Source of the DNA: JAMXLO01 sp963799415 | Lineage (GTDB): Bacteria > Pseudomonadota > Alphaproteobacteria > Acetobacterales > Acetobacteraceae | DNA length: 64,000 bases | Assembly: GCA_963799415.1 (NCBI GenBank) | Contig: CAWCXI010000045.1 | Location: 62,001-126,000, forward strand | Direction of reading: 5' to 3' | Shown here: positions 62,328 to 64,000 of the stretch, piece after piece | Position numbering within the stretch: the stretch's first letter is position 1 | How the letters are laid out: every line of letters starts with the position of its first letter | The notes under the pieces: generated by a model | Database searches by the model: none | Seen by the model: the letters and a program-made list of their open reading frames with translations, nothing else | What the model was told of the DNA's origin: nothing | Translations under genes and position numbers: made by a program

Positions 62328-62355
62328 ACCGCAGAAGAACCGCTGTCCCTTCGCT

Positions 62356-62796
62356 TCAGGCCAGGCTCTGATCGGGCGCCCTCTCAGCGCGCTGCCGCAA
62401 CGCCTTCATCTCCTCAAAGCGCGCGGTGACGTCCCGCATGATCGCCGCGATGCCGAGGATCGCGCCGGACGCGTCGCGGAACGGCGTGATGGTGAATTCG
62501 ATCGAGATGCGCGAACCATCCTTGCGAGCGGCAGGCACCGCGAGAATGTCGCCGGCACCATAGCGGGTCGCGCCGGTTCGCATCGTCTTCGTGTAGCCCT
62601 CCCAGTGACGGGATCGCAGCGAGGCGGGAATGATGATATCCAGCGATTGACCCAGGGCTTCGTCTGCCGTGTAGCCGAACATCCGCTGGGCGCCGGCATT
62701 CCAGAACCGGATTTGTCCCTCCGCATCGGCATACACCACGGCATCGGACGTGGCGTTCACCAGCGTGACGGCGAACTGTTGCAGATCAAAGTCCAT
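62356..62796 (-). CDS. PAS-domain protein
   Basis: A 146-residue single PAS domain: VNATSDAVVYADAEGQIRFWNAGAQRMFGYTADEALGQSLDIIIPA and a PAC segment (SIEFTITPFRDASGAILGIAAIMRDVTARF). There is no kinase or output domain, so it is a stand-alone sensor. It lies 10 bases downstream of the Rrf2 gene and 3 genes share this minus-strand operon with a truncated hemoglobin, hinting at heme, oxygen or NO sensing. Confidence 0.9.
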   Translation of the reverse strand: MDFDLQQFAVTLVNATSDAVVYADAEGQIRFWNAGAQRMFGYTADEALGQSLDIIIPASLRSRHWEGYTKTMRTGATRYGAGDILAVPAARKDGSRISIEFTITPFRDASGAILGIAAIMRDVTARFEEMKALRQRAERAPDQSLA

Positions 62797-62806
62797 CACC
62801 ACCTCG

Positions 62807-63247
62807 TCATGCAGACGGTTGAAGATGCAGCAGCCGGGACAGAGCCCGCCTCGGACGGATGAGATCGGCGAGGCTTGTGCGATCCAGTACCGCGAGGAAC
62901 GCCGCAAGTGCCTCCGCCAAAGCCGCTTGCAGCACGCAGGCCGGCTGAATGGCGCAGGCACCACCGGAGCCAAAGCACGGCACGATGTCGAGATCCGGTT
63001 CGGTGCGGCGCAGCACCGCGCCGACATTGATCGTCGCCGGACTTTTCGCCAGCCGCAGCCCGCCACGCTGACCCCGAACCGTGACGACCTCGCCGGCCAG
63101 CGCCGCCTGATGCACCACCTTGTTGAGATGATTGGTCGAGATGTCGTACGCCTTGGCGATCTCCTCGATGGTACACAGGGTGTCCGGGCGCAACGCCAGA
63201 TAGATCAGAGTGCGCAGCGTGTAGTCGCTGAATGCTGTCAGGTGCAT
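62807..63247 (-). CDS. Rrf2-family regulator, NsrR-like
   Basis: A 146-residue Rrf2 transcription factor. The winged helix has MHLTAFSDYTLRTLIYLAL and ISTNHLNKVVHQAALAGEV, with wing RGQRGGLRL. Three cysteines (Cys91, Cys98, Cys104 in VPCFGSGGACAIQPAC) fit the Fe-S ligand spacing of NsrR. NsrR senses NO through a [4Fe-4S] cluster and represses NO detoxification genes. It overlaps the truncated hemoglobin gene by 10 bases, supporting that role. Confidence 0.9.
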   Translation of the reverse strand: MHLTAFSDYTLRTLIYLALRPDTLCTIEEIAKAYDISTNHLNKVVHQAALAGEVVTVRGQRGGLRLAKSPATINVGAVLRRTEPDLDIVPCFGSGGACAIQPACVLQAALAEALAAFLAVLDRTSLADLIRPRRALSRLLHLQPSA

Positions 63248-63615
63248 GGGAACATCGCGAACTGGAGGCTCTCAGCGATGCGCCGCGCCTTGGCTGTGAA
63301 TTGCATTGCAAGCGCCGGAACGAAAAGCTCCGCCGCAGTTGCCTCGAACAGTTCGAGCCAGTTGCCGAACATTGGTGGTTCAACGCCTGCAACTCTGTGG
63401 TGCGTGCTGACAGGATCGCCCTTGTAGCGGCCGCTGTTCAGCATGACCGACGACCAGAACGCATACATCCGCTTGAGATGCTGCGGCCACGCGTCATCCG
63501 CGATCGCGGCGGCGAAGATCGGCCCAAGCGTCGGGTCACGCCGAGCGCGCGCGTAGAAGCTGTCCACCAGCACCCGGATCGTTGCCTCGGTCACCGCATT
63601 GAAGAGGGAAGTCAC
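63238..63615 (-). CDS. Group III truncated hemoglobin
   Basis: A 125-residue 2-on-2 globin. The sequence VDSFYARARRDPTLGPIF, WPQHLKRMYAFWSSVML and GRYKGDPVSTHHRV, with the proximal His in the HHR segment, is typical of group III. Such globins are linked to NO and microaerobic responses. I chose GTG 63615 (MTSLFNAVTEATI). A longer frame from GTG 63723 adds a segment containing CKACH, a c-type heme motif, but the extension looks non-coding. It heads the operon with the Rrf2 and PAS genes. Confidence 0.85.
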   Translation of the reverse strand: MTSLFNAVTEATIRVLVDSFYARARRDPTLGPIFAAAIADDAWPQHLKRMYAFWSSVMLNSGRYKGDPVSTHHRVAGVEPPMFGNWLELFEATAAELFVPALAMQFTAKARRIAESLQFAMFPCT

Positions 63616-63707
63616 AGGGAGAACACCGTGGCGCAAACCACCAGGAGATCGGCGACGAGATTCCGCGACAGGCGAAAAAGCATCGTGGCATGCCTTGCAT
63701 TCAAAGC

Positions 63708-63722
63708 TGCATAACAAATGCA
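63708..63722. promoter_or_regulatory. Candidate Rrf2/NsrR operator palindrome
   Basis: TGCAT-N5-ATGCA sits about 95 bases upstream of the preferred hemoglobin start. NsrR operators contain AAG/ATGCATTT-type half sites in inverted order, so this matches loosely. No experiment supports it. Confidence 0.4.
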
Positions 63723-63823
63723 CCTTAACGCAGCGGCCTGCTTAAAGCAATATGGGAGATACATCTTTCAGGGATGACCCAGAATGTCGGCGCCGCCAGA
63801 GACAGTCGTCCTACGCGGAGAAC

Positions 63824-64000
63824 TCAGCTCTTGGCTCCAGGCAACGCGGGACCAACATAGAAGCAGTCATGCAGGTCCGTCGCAGCCTGCTGGGGGTCCA
63901 TGACGAGCAACCGGACATGTGCCGGCTGCGGACTCGTGAAAGTCGGATCCTTCTCGCCCTCGATATATCTCGTCTCGCCGGCCGATAACTGGAGGGGCAA
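63824..64000 (-). CDS. Unidentified protein, C-terminal part (runs off window)
   Basis: Reading from the right edge on the minus strand gives 58 codons without a stop, ending in TGA at 63824-63826. The residues include ETRYIEGEKDPTFTSP, HVRLLVMDPQQAA and DCFYVGPALPG. Third-position GC is high, as in neighbouring genes, and it reads like a real protein. I do not recognise the family. The opposing plus-strand open frame (63752-63988) has poorer composition and I treat it as a shadow. Confidence 0.45.
   Translation of the reverse strand: MPLQLSAGETRYIEGEKDPTFTSPQPAHVRLLVMDPQQAATDLHDCFYVGPALPGAKS

Noticed and set aside
63615..63723. N-terminal extension of the truncated hemoglobin with a CxxCH heme motif
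   Set aside because: No signal peptide for cytochrome c maturation, no homology, and the extension overlaps the candidate operator; probably a chance frame.
63752..63988. Plus-strand 78-codon open frame near the right edge
   Set aside because: No Shine-Dalgarno and odd composition; the minus-strand frame in the same place reads more like protein.

Overview
The window is high-GC DNA with tight operons, many ATGA-type overlaps, and alphaproteobacterial gene orders: dusB-ntrB-ntrC-ntrY-ntrX, a fused ispDF, rpsA-cmk-aroA, an acpXL very-long-chain fatty acid (VLCFA) lipid A cluster, phaR and a TIGR02300 protein. This suggests a soil or plant-associated alphaproteobacterium. I infer Rhodospirillales/Acetobacteraceae from the branched-chain transporter and CoA-transferase content, but no rRNA is present to prove it. 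I saw no rRNA, tRNA, CRISPR array, insertion sequence or prophage.

Layout. 0-4 kb: housekeeping genes (tatD end, PhnP-like hydrolase, mazG, aldose epimerase family, a lone receiver-domain protein). 4-25 kb: catabolic region with CaiB-type CoA-transferases (one a tandem double protein), a glycosylasparaginase-family hydrolase, an alpha/beta hydrolase, a branched-chain-type ABC transporter with fused LivM-LivG, a 3-hydroxyisobutyrate-dehydrogenase-like enzyme, kynureninase, an SDR, an ADP-forming acyl-CoA synthetase, an enoyl-CoA hydratase and a thioesterase. 24-27 kb: cbpA-cbpM chaperone pair, thrB and rnhA. 27.6-28.1 kb: an internally deleted radical SAM/B12 gene.

28-39.7 kb: one long minus-strand operon. 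It opens with dusB-ntrBC-ntrYX and runs by overlap into DUF1445, DUF4392 (D-glutamate cyclase), murL and murD2. The last four form a D-glutamate metabolism module. MurD2 and MurL make the D-Glu of peptidoglycan on the UDP-linked precursor, while the DUF4392/DUF1445 pair matches the two domains of mammalian D-glutamate cyclase. Coupling this module to nitrogen regulators is the most interesting biology here.

40-46.5 kb: ispDF, then acpXL-fabZ-fabF2-fabF1-adh-lpxXL for the very-long-chain acyl group of lipid A. One ketosynthase has lost its catalytic cysteine. 46.6-64 kb: FHA-phosphatase protein, phaR, trpF-lapA, ihfB-sppA-rpsA-cmk-aroA, a TPR/Sel1-like periplasmic protein, a family-5 solute-binding protein, and a truncated hemoglobin-Rrf2-PAS operon that looks like a nitric-oxide response locus.

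Two features cut across the window. A G/C-rich palindromic repeat occurs at six loci, mostly as inverted pairs in gene junctions, and encodes the C-terminal tail of RNase HI. Six otherwise well-conserved genes are broken by single-base indels (seven insertions, one deletion). Because the protein sequence on both sides is intact, I favour sequencing or assembly error over decay.
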